Of a stretch of DNA of 64,000 nucleotides, positions 39,145 through 53,198 are shown piece by piece. A program made the translations under genes and the position numbers. The stretch lies in NCBI RefSeq assembly GCF_965638725.1, contig NC_134954.1, positions 5,823,001 through 5,887,000 on the forward strand, given 5' to 3'. The notes under the pieces were generated by a model. It saw only the letters and a list, made by a program, of their open reading frames with translations, did no database searches and was not told the DNA's origin. Numbering within the stretch: the stretch's first letter is position 1; every line of letters starts with the position of its first letter. The stretch is from Aptenodytes patagonicus (lineage: Eukaryota > Chordata > Aves > Sphenisciformes > Spheniscidae).

Positions 39145-39514
39145 TGAAACACAGACAGCAGACTCCGGCGTTGCTTTCTGCCATCCCAGGGAACTTCCCT
39201 TTATCTGCAAAATAAAAGCACACCCCCTCCCCACCCACCGCAAACTCCCCAATTTCCCCGTCATCTTCAGTAAAACAGTTTTCAGACTGCTTTCCAGATA
39301 TTTGCTTTTTCAGATGCTGACTTCACCATTCAAACCCAGATGTTAAAAATGTTCAGTCTCTTGAGTTTCAAGGGACTTCACTCTCTTCAGCTCCCCTGGA
39401 AAGCCCAGCTTTAGAGCCCATGACTGTACCTCTAAGCTCATGTTAGCAAGCCTAAGTGCTAACCACTTTTTTTTCTTTCTACTTTATTCAGATGATTTAT
39501 TTGTATCGTATTTC

Positions 39515-39552
39515 AAACATTAATATTAGGGAGAAACATTAATATTAGGGAG
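39515..39552. repeat. Perfect 19-bp tandem duplication
   Basis: The 19-base unit AAACATTAATATTAGGGAG occurs twice, back to back and without mismatch (39515-39533, 39534-39552), about 400 bases upstream of the PID1 terminal exon, within the intron. Perfect identity points to a recent event. Confidence 0.9.
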
Positions 39553-40924
39553 ACCGAGACATTCTCAGTTTGATAAGGCAAGGCTGCAGGGGGTCAGAAA
39601 AGCATGATCACGGCAGAAGGTTTTAAACTGTTTGAATGTTTTTTTTTCCAAAATGATCCTGTTTTTCCACCACTTCTGCTGTTTTGACTTAAGTATTAAG
39701 CCAGGAATAGCTCAAAGCTGTTCAAAACTCTACCTTTGAGCAGGGCTGAGACATTTATTACCTCAATTTAAGAAAATACGCTGTTAAAATAATCTAGTAA
39801 TAAATCTACCTTAGTTTAATCACATCATCTCTGTGCTTTTCTGCCTAGCTCTTTTGAATAAATATCCTGTTATCCAATCTGCACAGGAAAGCAAGGTGGT
39901 TTTAGTGCCCTTACTGTATTTTGTTCACCAAAAATCAAATTCACTGAGAGGTCCATATCAAAATTCTGTGTTAAGCCTGCGCAGAAACATTCCCCTAAAT
40001 CTGTGCAGCTGCTAAAGAGGCTTTCTTCCACTTACAGCTGAATGGAAGATTATTTTATCTGGGAAAAGGGATTTCCTCTAGAAAAGACAAATCAACGCCA
40101 CATAAATACAATTATGCAGATTATTCTACTTATTGCTGTTGTCAGAACGGTGCATTTAAGAACAACTATATGAAAGCAAAATTGCTGCTAATTTGTCTCT
40201 TGCAGCAGTAACTGCTTGAGGCAGAATCTTGTGCCTCTTGCTTGATGTCTTATGTGCATTTTACGCAAGGCGTTTGGAGGAAAAAAAGTAATCCCTTGCA
40301 CTTTCCAAACTAATTTCTTCAAAATTCTGTATTAAACATGCAGTATCAGATATTTTTATTTTGTATATGCTTTAAGAAATGCAAAGAAAAAATATGGGAT
40401 TTCCACATTTAAACACAGTAAAAAAAATCACCCCCACAAGGAATACAGGATTTGTATTCCATGCAAACAAAATTTTCCATAAGAAAAATATTTTGCTGCA
40501 AGCTTCATAGGTTTTGTTAAACTGAGAGACCTAAATTAAGCCATAATTAGGAAAAAGCTTACAAAACATTCTTGGAAGTCCGTGTGGCTTAATCACGCCT
40601 GCCAAAAAACCAATTTCATAGCATTGACATTTCAAAATGGGAAGTCTTATTCTTTGCCTATAAATATTCATGCTTTGCACTGGGAATATGTTAAATCTTA
40701 TAAAGCTTCATATTTTTTGAAACAGTGGGAAACACAACAGCTAGAACAGTTAACAAGGCAAGACCTACCAGTGTTTTGCTTTATTTTATTTTATTAGCAA
40801 TGAGAGTTGAGTTCCCTGAAGTACTGTGGAATAACTTAAAAGCAAACCTCAGAGCTCACAGCGCCAACTAAACACATGCAAACAGCACATACAAGACCAA
40901 AGGGGAATGTGTCTGCAACATACT

Positions 40925-40939
40925 GGGGGGGGGGGGGGG
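40925..40939. repeat. G15 homopolymer
   Basis: Fifteen consecutive G on the plus strand, inside the PID1 intron. It is therefore C15 in the pre-mRNA. Such runs are length-unstable and prone to sequencing error. Confidence 0.9.
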
Positions 40940-42844
40940 AGTATTTCAACATATATCCACAATCTTATCGCTTTGAAAAGATCAAGATCGGTGTGCAAAT
41001 TTGCACATTCGATGTATTCGAAAGGTTCGCTCAGCACCATTTCATATTCACAAGCCAGCTAACAAAAGACTAACACGCACTGTAAATTAACTGAGCATTT
41101 GGGGTTAGAGTCAAAGCCCGCTGCAGTAACAGAAGTCCTTCGCTGACTTCAAAGAGATTTGCACAAAGCCTTTAAACCCTGAGGAACAGAGAATTAGCCT
41201 CTTGCTCACGCATTTTGTCACTGCCTAAATACAGCTTTGAATCCCCGGCCGCAGGAGAGATGCTGTTTGGAGAAGACGGGTATCACTTGGAGCACGCAGA
41301 AATAAGCACCTCTGGTTAGCGCACAACAGTAAACGCAGGGAATTGTTTCATTACGGGCTTGTCTGCAAGAGGAAGCTGTTGACAGCACGTAAGCTGCCCT
41401 GCCGCAACGGCGTGAGGAATGGGAGAGGAGAGGAAAGCAAAGGCAGCTACGTCCCACTTAGGAAGCATTAGTACGGGTCTTCCCAGGCAGTCAGCGCTGC
41501 TGAGCTCGGTGCTGCAAATTCACCCCCAGCACACAGAGCACCAGCTTCTCAGCACGGACGACTCCCAAGTGATGCTCGGGACACCTCTGGCAGCTGAGGA
41601 GCAAGACCAGAGCGGGTTGTCACACGGGAGCGTAAATTGAGTTTAACGTTCTCTCTGTTCCTTCCCTGCCGCTAACTGCAACCCCCTGTTGGCCATCAAT
41701 CCGTGCGTGGCCTGCTTAAGTGTGAAGTCACACAAAAAAAAATATATTTCCTTACAAATAAAGTATTTGTATTTTACGAAGAAGGATGAGATGATGGCTT
41801 GTTTACCAAAATGGGACGTAATGGTCTGATTTACTGTCCCAGTTCTGTCACAGTATAACTGCGTAGGAACCTTTGGAAAGTTGCTTCGTTTAACACCCCT
41901 TTGCATCTCCATTATATAAATTTCATTTTCCTTTGAGGACCCATTCATAAATATTTATAAGGTGCTTAGACATTGCAACAAGGAGTTCACAGGAGAGAGA
42001 ATAAACAAAACCTCTGGTTTAGAGTCTCTCCTGTACTGTGTCTTACATAGAAACATCAACACCTACTACTGCTGGGTTTTTTTGTTTCTTTTTAAACAAA
42101 CGATCATTTTTTTTCCTAGTTGAGATACAAGCATTTCACAAGAGTAGCATTACCAAAGCTCTTAGTGAAGACAGATGTCTAACATTTCATCGCTTCATGG
42201 TCCCCTGCTAAATACAGAACAGGGATACAGGGGCTGGCGAGGCACCTCGAATATTTGACACAAAAAAAGGCAGCATCCTGTTCAGAACAAAGTTTTCTTC
42301 ATGATTAAATATCATCTACACGTTATCCATTACATATTAGTCCACCTGGAGCTGGCCAATTTAGTAACTTAGATATTAATGTTTGCATAATTGCAGGGAC
42401 GGTACCAGTATAAACTAAAACCGGCAAAAGATGGATTTATAGGGCACTTCTCCCTGAGCTCTCAGTTACGAGGTTATTCCACAAGCAATGCTCCCTGCAT
42501 TTCAGCTGCTACTTCATCACGTCTCACAGCACACCCACCTTTATTTAAATGCCCAGAAACCATTGACCACACACATCACTAGAGTAAAGCTATTGCAGTA
42601 CAACCATCTTCCTTTCCGATTTGCAAGTTTGCCAACCAAAGATCAAAGAACAGATTATTCCTTCCGTTATCAGATGGAGAAGAAAATTATTTTGAGGCAA
42701 AAATTCCCACTGGTGGTCTTTTCCATTAAAATCGATGGTGTCTCATCAGTGTGAAGCTAGCAAGATGTATTAAAAAAAAAAATAAAAATAATTTCATCTT
42801 TAATACTCGTAAGAACCAGATGTGAAGGGCACAGAAAGACATCT

Positions 42845-42872
42845 TCATCATCATCATTATTATTATTATTAT
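42845..42872. repeat. (TCA)n(TTA)n trinucleotide repeat
   Basis: About four TCA units pass into five TTA units. Intronic. Confidence 0.9.
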
Positions 42873-44610
42873 GATGTGTGGATGTGCAAACACACACTGA
42901 AGAAGTGCCTGAACAGACTCAACCGTAGAGCCTTACTAACTAGAGGGTAATCATTGACAAGGACTGGCAATAGCCACAGCTCAGGCCGAAAGCTGCATCT
43001 GTGATAATACAGCTCTGACCACCAGCCAGAGTTCACCAGGACCGAATAAAGCTTTTCCTTCCTCCGAAACACTGGACAGAGGTCACCTGGCAGCAAACAT
43101 CAGTCCAGGAAGACGACTGATTTGTGACAGCATGGCATGTCCTCTAGCAAGTGCCATCCCATACACACCGAGGCCAGTAGCCGCGTTCCCTCCCCTCTAG
43201 CCTCAGTGCAAGGCAGAGTAGCCACGGGTTGGTTGTAACGTGTAAATTATGATTATTGCCGTTGCAGCCTTTACCTGTTTTGAACACTGTATTTTAAGTG
43301 AGAAAAGGAACGGAAAAGCCAGCTCAATGCCACTGTGTTAACCTTAAGCAATAAAGGCATTTCATATCATATCTTCTTCCAGGGGTAGGAATATATTTCT
43401 CTATGGCACTTTCAGTCCTTTGGTTTGTGTGTTCCATCTTTCACATGGATTCCTGGAAGATAAAACTCGCAACAACTTCTGGTGCATGTTAAAAATTATC
43501 CACATTCTTTCCAGCCTTTCTATGGCAAACTGGCATTTTCCATCTGATCCTTCGCTCCCCGGCAAGCCACTGTCACCCAACATGACATGAAATACACTTG
43601 TGGTTTCAGCACTTTTGTGCTTGCAAACATTCAAACCTTTAGCAAAAGCCAAGATGCTCCGAAGAGCTCCTTATTTCACCCTAGAGACGTGCCAACATCA
43701 GTGTCAGAATCTGACAAAACTGTCCTCAATAGAAAAATGCTGTGCCTTTGCCCTTTCCTAACACAGCCACAGCCATCTGACAAGTAGAGATGTCTCATGT
43801 CAAAGGACATGAAGATTAATCGATGTCATCTTTCATGCACTGTCCTGGACACACACAAACACCTGAGTATTTTGACATTGTTGTTTTCAACCCCTTCAGT
43901 CCAATAACGTATAGTGAAAATATCTTTTAATAACTAGGCTCAAGAGCTTACCAACTTTGAAAAGACCAATAGAGCAGCTGCCATAGACATTTTCACTTCT
44001 AGTACAGCACGATTTGTCAGAAGTAATAAGGGGGTTTTACTTTCCATGCTCAATTCTTTTCTTTATCACTGACCTCACATTGTTTACTTGCAGCTCCTAT
44101 GAGATAAAGAACAGCTTAGCTCCTGCATGTGTCGATCTGACACCCCTATGGACCCTAAGTCCATACTGCTCCTAAGTCACGAGCCTCAGTTGGGCACCTA
44201 AAGTTAGGCGGCCCAATTTCTTTTTCTCCCTCTGTTCCCTATCCCCAGTCCACAGACTAGTATTGCTCCAAGAAAGCAGATCCAAGTTGTAAAGATCCGT
44301 AATTACATTACATGAGGGCAGATGCTCTCTCGGCACAGGAGTCTGGCATGGGAACACGTACGCACACAGGACTCTGGGCTCTCTCATTATTCAAGACCAT
44401 ATGGATCAAAGGACCATATGGAAAATTAACTACTTAGTTATTTCTTTAATATAAGTATTTTTTCCACGCCAGATAATGAGAGTCTTTGTCAACAAAATTA
44501 ACAAAGAAAATGAAAAAATTAAAGCAAATAGAGCACTGAACTTGAGCCAGCAGGTATTTACTCTGCATATTTGCAGTCACCAGAGGATGCCCTAGAGGAT
44601 CTTGAATCTT

Positions 44611-44618
44611 ATGCAAAT
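44611..44618 (+). promoter_or_regulatory. Consensus octamer motif ATGCAAAT
   Basis: A perfect POU/octamer site in the PID1 intron. An 8-mer is expected by chance about once per 33 kb per strand, so one hit in this window carries little weight on its own. Confidence 0.2.
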
Positions 44619-45894
44619 CTTAGTAATAGGCAACTGTCCCTTTTGTCGATCTGTGTTTTAAAATAAACATTCTTTTAGCCTCAGATCTGGTCTAGTTGCA
44701 ACTGATTATGTTTGATCCGAGACAGAAAGATATTCCTCACTTAAAGGTGAGGCAAACAGAGGTAATGAGACATTTTCTTCCTGAAATCAGAAGAATTTCT
44801 CCTGTGGCAACTTCAGGGCATGTGGTAATGAAAAAACGATTGGAAGGGTCTGTGTCAGGATGCACAGGTATAGACCCTCCTGTCGGCAAGTAAGCCGTCA
44901 GCTTGTCCTGGCCAAGCAAGAAGCACCAGCCTAAAGATTGGGTAAATTCGCAAAAATATTTAAGAGGAATACAGAGGAGACTTGAAGAAAGGAGCAGCCA
45001 AAAGCAGGTATGGGAAGACGCATGCATGTCTTGTTATAAATTGCCGCTGGAGCACAGATAAACACGCAGAGGCTCTCCGGGTTAGCAATGCAAAAGCACA
45101 CGCAGGACAAGAAAGCCCAAGCTTCACCCAGCCTCCGTGCACGTATTGTCGAGGCCAGAACAAAGCAAGCTCGATCTCCACATCGTTACCAGGTCTGGAA
45201 AACACTGCGAGAAGCTGCTACTCAGAAAACCTGCGCTCGGGTCTCCCTGTGCCCCAGCAGCCAGCCACACCACCAGGCACCGGGCTTGGTGAAGTCCAAA
45301 GCTGTCTGGATGGCTCCAGTGCCCCAAAAGGCATCAGAAGATCGCATTAGATATGGTGCTGGTGGATCCCCAACATCACCTTTTTTAGTTCAGAGCCAAA
45401 AACAAAGAAAAATATATACAAGAAAAAAATAAGATTAAAAGGGCATGTTTCCCCATGGTGGCCACTGCCACCTGGAATACCTCCCCTTCACGCAGCACGT
45501 TACCCTCCCGTCCCCGGTCAAAAAGCTTTGGAGAGACTCTCCGAGAGGAGCCCTGGGCAGCCTGGCAGGACCCACCAGGATGTCTGCTGGTCCCTCGGGG
45601 CCGGGGAACGCAGTGCAGCGTTTGGAAAGCCGGCCAGGAGCCAAGGTGGCCGGCGGGGAGCTTCATTGCAATGGCAGCATGCACAAAGCCCACAGGGCTC
45701 CCACCCTGGGTGGCCGGGGAGGGTCAGGGCTCACCGGAGTCACACAGCTTTGAGCGCTGAAACTGGGGTTTTTTTTATCCACAGCGGAGCTGGGATACGA
45801 GCGGGACAGGCCCGTAGCGGGCTGCCCGGCAGCTCAGTCAGTCACGGCACACCTTTCATTTCAGTAAAAGCAAATTTAGCTGCAGAGTCATTTG

Positions 45895-46030
45895 CAACAC
45901 CTTTAATTAATGCACCCAGCTGCTGGCGCAGAGGGAGCGCTCCGTGCCAGCCAGGGTGCCTGCCTCGCCGCACCACCGCGGCGGCTCGGCTCTCCTCGCC
46001 CTCAGGCGCAGTGACTCTGCCTCAGGCTGG
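45895..46030. promoter_or_regulatory. CpG-rich patch inside the PID1 intron
   Basis: Within 45921-46020 I count 11 CpG dinucleotides at roughly 70% G+C, including CACCGCGGCGGCTCGG, in an otherwise AT-rich intron. A second GC-rich block lies just to the left (45540-45660). It could be an alternative promoter or enhancer, or only a methylation-resistant GC-rich island. No TATA box or recognisable first exon is seen. Confidence 0.3.
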
Positions 46031-46740
46031 CGGCTTTGGGATTTAGAGCCAAAAACTGCTTTTTGGCTCCGGAGGAAAAACAAAAATATCCCAGACATTC
46101 CACTGGATCGCTGACCAAATACCGTGAACTGCATTCAAGCAACGTTTGCTTAAGTAAGACCCAACAAACTATCTCAGTTAAGGAAAAAGGCTGCACAGTT
46201 TCCCTCTGCCCGTCACTGCTTCCTCACCCACACTGCCCGCCATCCAGGCAAAGCCTTCGCAGCACAAACATGAGGGTCTTTGTGGGAACCGCAGAGCTCC
46301 TCAGCACACAGAAATACTCAGTAAATGCAGTAACGTGGCTTACAGAAATATGCGAAGAACTGTTTTATTTTGGAGATGAAATTCAGAGGGAGAACAGACT
46401 GAGCTGGGCAACCTTTTAATGGAAAATAACCATCGGCTGACGGCTGCCCTCCGGTTTAGGAGGGAGGGAAAAAAAGATCAGTAGTTAATGCCTGATTTAT
46501 TCCAAGGAATCAAAGAGTAGCTCCAGAAAAAGCTGGTAGTGTCAGCACCTCTTCAGCAGTTAAGTCAACAGCTAGCATCTGACTCCTTTAGTGGGAACAA
46601 AGCTGAACCTAAGTCTTAAAACAATGCTAAAATTCCCCCTCAAAAAACAAAAATAATAAACAAGCTCAGCAAGAAATGCATTCAACTCTTTACATCTTCA
46701 GAACTCCTTTGGAAAAACAACCGCTGGGCAGCAGCTGCTC

Positions 46741-46760
46741 CTTCCCTCCCTCCCTCCCTC
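46741..46760. repeat. (CCCT)n tetranucleotide repeat
   Basis: A short pyrimidine tract of CCCT units followed by CTGTCCGTCTGTCC. Intronic. Confidence 0.85.
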
Positions 46761-49700
46761 TGTCCGTCTGTCCCACAGCCATGCTCGCAGCAGCCCTTCA
46801 CAGGTGCCTTCATTTTCCCATGTGTTTCTCAGCTGTGGCCGTGCAGCAGATCCTGCCTCAGCTCAGTCCCAGGAAGGGTTCACCACACAAGTAAGGTATA
46901 AAGTGACAGCGCGGGGCAGTCATTTTGGACGTAACTCAATCCCTTTTAGGGATACCTAAATCTCTTTAAAGGACACAAGAGCTCTGGTTATTTTTAACCC
47001 ACCATTATTCTTCCAGGTTTTACAGCCCCTGCGCTTCCAGGCAGCTGTAGCAGGTGAAGGAGGAGCTGGGGCACTGTGAAAATGCCTTTTCTTGAAAAAT
47101 GCTCATCCCCAGTAGAAAGAAAAACATATTACCAATTTCACTGCTGCTTCTGTGCTAGCCTAGGAAAGCCCTTTAACACGGCAGCAGGCAGAGCAGATGA
47201 GTTATCGTGGTCCAGGGTGGGTGTCCCAATGTCCAGTCCCACATCTGCCAGGGCAGCATCTCAGGCATGGGGCTTTTTTGATGGAGGGCAGAGCTCACCC
47301 ACAAAGGACCTCTCATTCCTCAGACAGCGAGCAGGACAAACACTCCAGAGACTGCGGACGACGGACGTCAAGCGCAGGGCACATCTCCGAGATCCTGTCC
47401 CAGCTCTGAGCGAGACACCCAAGAGCACACAGACATCCCAGAGCCCCTCGTCCCGGCCAAATAAAACCCCAGTCCTCCCAGAGCAGAGCTCTGCCAGGCC
47501 TCCCGCTGATGGCTCTTGGGGAGGGGAGCAGAAGGCAAAAACCTCTGCAGAGTGCCCACAGGAGCGGAGCCCTCCTTACCCCACGCGACCAGCCCCATCA
47601 CCAACGCTAACCCCCACTGCCTAGGGGAGAGGGGGGAAAACACATTGACATTTGGCAAGTTTAAGAGCTAATAAATAAATACACTGGAAGAGAAAAAATT
47701 TACCCTCGACAGCTTAATTGGTGAGATCTGAGAGGAACAAAAGCAAACAAGAAAAAGCCCACTGGCTCCATAGGCCAAATAGCCAGTGCGGGATAAATAA
47801 GGCAGCAAGCAGAGCTCTCCCTCAGAAACACAACCCTGAGAAACGCAACGGTCCAAGCTTTTCACCTTTCATTACATCAGGCTGCTGCTCAACAAGCTTC
47901 TTTATAAACTACCCTAGGTATTAAACTACTGTCCTCAGTTAGACCTAAGAGCATCTAACTTATATCCAGCGACCAGGAGTCTCGGCCTAATTGGCAAAAT
48001 GGTTAACCAAGCCCAAACACAACCTCAGCAAGAGCCAGCTCTGCTCCCTGCAACCTCCCGTTAGCAACAAAAGGATCACCTCTTACATTTCATTTTCCAC
48101 TGGACAAGAAGCTCTTTTTGTGGTTTGGCTTGCGGGGATGAGTCTGAAATGAAATCAAGTGGAACTGGCAAACTGCAGCTAGCTTGCAGTCGGAGACACT
48201 TGGGTCCTGGTGTGAGCGGAAGATTTACGCTGCGCTATTTAAAACTCCAGAAATCAATTTAATTCTAGCAGCGATTTAAAAATGTTGTAGTGCAAGACAT
48301 AACTGAATGAACAAATACATCGATCATACACAACCTCAGCAGGGCTGCCGGACACCCTACTGTACAAGTTGATGATTACATTTATTCCCAAACATTTTCT
48401 TTATGTTGCCATTTAGATCACTTTCCTTCTTTGTCTCCTTTCATTGCCTCACATAACTTCCCTTCTCTATGCCCAGTTACCACTGGGTTGAAATTAATTC
48501 TTGGATAAGCCAGTTCATTTCCCACTGTCCTTCAGGAGTCTTCCCAGGGCGAGGAGAGATGTGGAGGCAGCCAGGGAAGGGAGAAGAAAACCACCCCACA
48601 CTGCAGTCACTATTTGCGATTACTTGGAGTTTCCTTCACAAAAAGTCCTTCCAAAACCTCTCCTCTGCCACCTCAAAACCCTCACTTTGAGAACGTCCCT
48701 TCTGCCAGGAGAAAGTGGCGTAAGTTTGTATGATCGTGATCTCCCCCAAACAGACATCTACCTTCACATTTATGTTCAAATTACACACAAGCTTTTTTCC
48801 CTACACATTCTTTATTTACATGAGGTTCAAACCAAGCATGGAAATCTGATTAAGCAACTCATCGTGTTTCAGAAAGCTTTTCGGTCCTGGGCTCCTCACT
48901 GCTGCTGTCTCGTAGCAGAGGGAAGGAGCCCACGGGCAGAGGCGGGGGGAGCAGGCTGTTTGCTTTTACTTTCTTCCCCTTCCTTTCCAACCCACAGAAA
49001 GCTCACTTAGGCACCGGTCCTACAAAAACTTCTCCAATTGTACCTAATGGAGCATGCAAAGAGCGAGTACGGGAATGGCTATATAACTTGGGCCACTGTT
49101 TCCACCAAGGCATGTGCATTTTACAATTTCTCCAAGACTTTGGACACTGAAGCACTCCCAGAAAGCCATGCAAAGCACGCGTCTTTCAGGATCTTTTATG
49201 GCTAAGAGATCTGCCCTCACGGGTCCCTTCTTTGAGCATTGCCCACGAGATCCTTGCGTTTCCCTTTCAGTTCCTCCTTTTAAAAGAAGATGCCAAGTAA
49301 TAAAACTGAACAAAGCCCGTGTTACTAAGACATTCAGTTCTGGAGACCAAGCATCTCAACTGCACTTGCTTCCTGGCACAACCTGACAACACCTGAAATT
49401 AAGAGCAAAAGGGAAGGGAGCCAGGTTCGGGGACCACTGAAGATAACTACAAATTGGGTTTGTATTTCAAGAGAAGTGTCAGGCCTACATCGCAGGAAGA
49501 ACAGAAGAAAAATAACGACAACTAAACCACTTCAGTTCTTCCTCCCCCTGAGAGCCGTAAGACCAGTAACATCCAAAAAAAGAAAAAATTACGAAATAAA
49601 CCACAGACATGAGAGAGACCCAGAAATGGCAGCACTGGCTCCTTCTGCTATCCTCCCCACACTGCAAATGAAAGGCATTCCCTGAAGAGAACGGGGGAAA

Positions 49701-52700
49701 CACAGAAAAATCACCCCCCATATAAATGTAACTATACCCGCACCTGCAAAGTCTCCTATTAAGGTGCTCGGTCATTAGTTTTACATCTCCTTCATGTGTC
49801 ACTGTGTGAAATGAGTTCCATCACTTAGCAAAACCCTTAGAGATTTCTCCAGCTCTCACAAGTTTTAGCATCTCCAGGAAAAGTCTTTTTTGAAGGCTGA
49901 GGAAGAAATACAGTGCCTACACTGGGATGGAGCTCTTACACTGCAGCAATGAAAAAGAGACCTTGCATATTTCAACCTAATAAAAAGCACTAAATACATT
50001 ATTAAAAAGAGAACATAGTTAAACAACTCTTTTTATGGCTAAATGAGCCCTTAGATAAATATACCTGATTTATTATTTATGTTTGTTTGTATTACCAAAT
50101 TCTGGATCAGGGCCATAGCAACACAGGCTCTGCACAGACAGAAAGAATACAACGTCCCTGCCTCTAAGGTATATGACACTATATTACAATTTAACCAGAA
50201 ATTTCCCACTCAACAATGCAACAGTATGTTAGCAGACTAAACAAACAATTTTAAAAGAACAAATATGTCCCATGGAGTATAATGATGGAAGACAATGGTG
50301 CCACACAGTTTTTAATTCATTTCCAAAGCCATGGTTCACAGTGCCTCCAAGGTCCTGTTTCCACAATGAATTTAGTGCTTGCCTGTGCCTTCAATACAGT
50401 CACTTTCCATTCGGATAATGTCTTTCCAACCGGTACAGAAAGATCTGAAAGCGAGCCGTAGCCCCCGTGAGCATCCAGTGAATTGGGTATTCATGCAGAC
50501 TACCCGGGCTCCAGACAGGTTCATCTCCTGGGAATTTCTCCAGGCAGCGAGAGGTCTTTTACAGTGACATAGAGGGAGCCTCCCTCCTTTTCTGGCTAAT
50601 TTAATCACAGCATCACCCATGCGCCTCTCCAAAAAAAGCTACATTGCCTCCAACCCATTCTCTTGGCACGTATTTCAGCTCTAAGGCGATGAGCCTACGT
50701 AGCAGCCAGAAAGCACAGTCCTTAACCACCTGGAGCAAAAACCGAGACGTGGAGACTTCTACGGTGCTAATTTCAGCCAAGATGAAAGGAAAGACCGAGC
50801 CTTAGTTTGGAAAGCCTGAAAGGCGGCACTCCAAAGCGCAGAACTGTCTGGAGGAAAAGAAGGGGAGGGGGGCAAAGGTCCTCTTCTCTGGGGACAGTTC
50901 TACTTATCACTGCTGCAATTTAGATCATCTATTACAGCAGCTTGCCCCCAGTACAATTCAGACGGCTGCAGGTCAGACCCAATCACTATTCACACCAGTT
51001 GTACAGCAAACTCCTAGGAGCTCCTTTCATATCCACAGTTCATCTCTCTGGTATTATAGAGGTCATGGCTTTTACAAAGGGCAGAAAATTCATTTTCATA
51101 GTTTTCACTGGCCCTGAAGTTGACTTTGCAAAGACAAAATCTATAGTGAATAGCCCTGCTGTTGATCTGTTTGATGAAGGACAAACCGGTGCAAATTTTA
51201 GGGATCAAAGGAAAAAAAGAAACTACTTATGATGGAAATAAATAAACCCTTCACTGTTTTTCTTGACACTTACTGTCTTCGTGCAACAATAAATACTTGC
51301 AGTTAAAAACATAATAACCAGTAATATTCTAAAAAGGCCCCAGTCTTGCAGTTCTCAGCCAACCAAAACTGCCATCTGGGTTTTAAAAATCGCTCCAATT
51401 TATATTTGCAGAGGATTTCTGCATTTGTATGAATAGTAAGAAAGAAAGCCTATAAAGATACAGCAGCAAAACACAACAGTGGGATCAATACTGATGCAGA
51501 GCAATCGCTGAACCTGCAGAGCATCACATTCATCTACCCTCCATAGCCTGTGTTGCTTTAGGGGAAGTTAGGGTAAAAGAAATACGACAGCAGCTCCACT
51601 CATTCCTATTTTCTGTCTTCCTCTTCACAGTCTGGCAGTCGCTGGGACTACACGGCCAAGCCGTAGGGAGCAGAGAGCCTCGCGGGTGCTTTGCCATGGA
51701 AGCTCGGGCACCTTTACTCCGGTTGCTGCTTGGCCTACCTGGGGACGGACGGTCAGTTCTGGATAAAGCAACACTAACTCTCCGAAATCGCTCTTCAGCA
51801 TGACAACAGAACACAGCTTCCTAAAGCAAAGAACGTTACAGGCTGCCTATGACATTGCCTCTAAGCCAAACACATCCATCCTATGGAGCACAGGCCATTT
51901 CGTAGCATAATAAGCTCAGTGAGGTCTCACCACCCAAAAGTTAACATATTGCGAACTATGACTGCAATATATATCTGGTAAAAATCTCAGAAGTCTGATA
52001 ATTGCTTTCTATATAAACAATTACTCAAACATTTTCCATTAACAAGGTGTTTCACAGCTCTGTAACAAGTAAATACTTAGTCTTAGCCATTTATCATCAT
52101 CCTACACTTACAATTTTCCATATAATTATTAAAATTATTTAATAGAATAAGCAGATCTTTTTAAGAGCTTAATAGTTCTTGATCATATCAAACTAAGAGT
52201 CCAACCAGCACATAATACTTTCTCCAGCACTTTCCAGTATCAGACAGAAAGGGAAGCGTAAAGAAGCAGGGTCCAAACTGACAAAGCAATGGCCAAGACT
52301 GGAGTAAACTGCCCACAGGGGAAGGTTTCTCTTCCCCAAACAGCAGGAACCAAATATTTCCAGGCATTTCAAGAAAGCCCATGGGTATAGAGTGCTCTCT
52401 CCCTTTGCTTTGAGGTATCTACAGACAGATTTTCAAAAGAGCACAGACAGTAACACGTGTCAAGCATTTTGAGAAAAGCTGACCACTCGGTATCTAGAAA
52501 TACAGACAGAAATTGGCAAGACAGATCGGTGTGTGCATTATCAAATGAGGAATTACTTGTCTTTTAAAATCCTGTAGCTTTCCCCATCTAGGCTGAAGCA
52601 AGCAAAGTCAAAGTGCTCCTGTTCCTAGGGAGGTTTGATACAACGCTGGTGTGAGGCACAGTTGTACTTTCACTCGCAGGATTAGAGCCCTTGCTAAGTC

Positions 52701-53158
52701 TCTCCTAACAGCCTGGTTTCCTACCAAAGCTGTTATTATTTTGGTTAAATACTTTTAAATAGAAAATAACATATATTTTAGGTTTAATTATGCATAAGCT
52801 TAAATATGACAGCACAATAGAGGAAAACAGCATTTTGGGTAACATAGAATTTACTTTAGATTTACTTTATGCTAAAAATGTAGATACTTACAGTAAAAGC
52901 ACACACTATATTATTTGTCCCCTGTCATCTGTCTCTAGCCTTCCACTCTTTTCCTCTGCTGCCTCCTCATCAAAACAAGTTGGTATCTCTTGTTGGGCCG
53001 AAACCAAGTCAAAGATTCTTTAATTACAGTGCAAACCCACAAGCAGCATTAAAGTTCAAGCCTTGTATGCAAAAATCAGATCTGAACAGGCCAACCTTGC
53101 TATTCCTGTGAGGGAATCTTATTTACAAGAAAACATCCTGCTGCTACAAGAAACTCAC

Positions 53159-53198
53159 AAAAAAAAAAAAAAGGCAGAAAAAACCACCACCACCACCC
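53159..53198. repeat. A14 run followed by (ACC)5
   Basis: Fourteen A, a short spacer (GGCAGAAAAA), then five ACC triplets. Intronic simple sequence. Confidence 0.85.

Noticed and set aside
39122..39238. Continuation of the PID1 frame upstream of the exon, giving an apparent 197-residue protein with its own Met
   Set aside because: The residues stop resembling PID1 exactly at a strong CAG acceptor with a polypyrimidine tract, so this is intron read in frame by chance.
44690..44950. Possible ancient CR1-type LINE fragment
   Set aside because: The texture is vaguely repeat-like but the typical CR1 3' end and its 8-bp terminal repeats are absent.
45528..46046. 172-codon plus-strand frame
   Set aside because: It lies in GC-rich sequence where stop codons are rare, overlaps other frames on both strands, and has no recognised domain.
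47076..47624. 182-codon plus-strand frame rich in Ser and Pro
   Set aside because: Low-complexity composition, no domain, and located within an intron of a gene on the other strand. No splice or promoter support.
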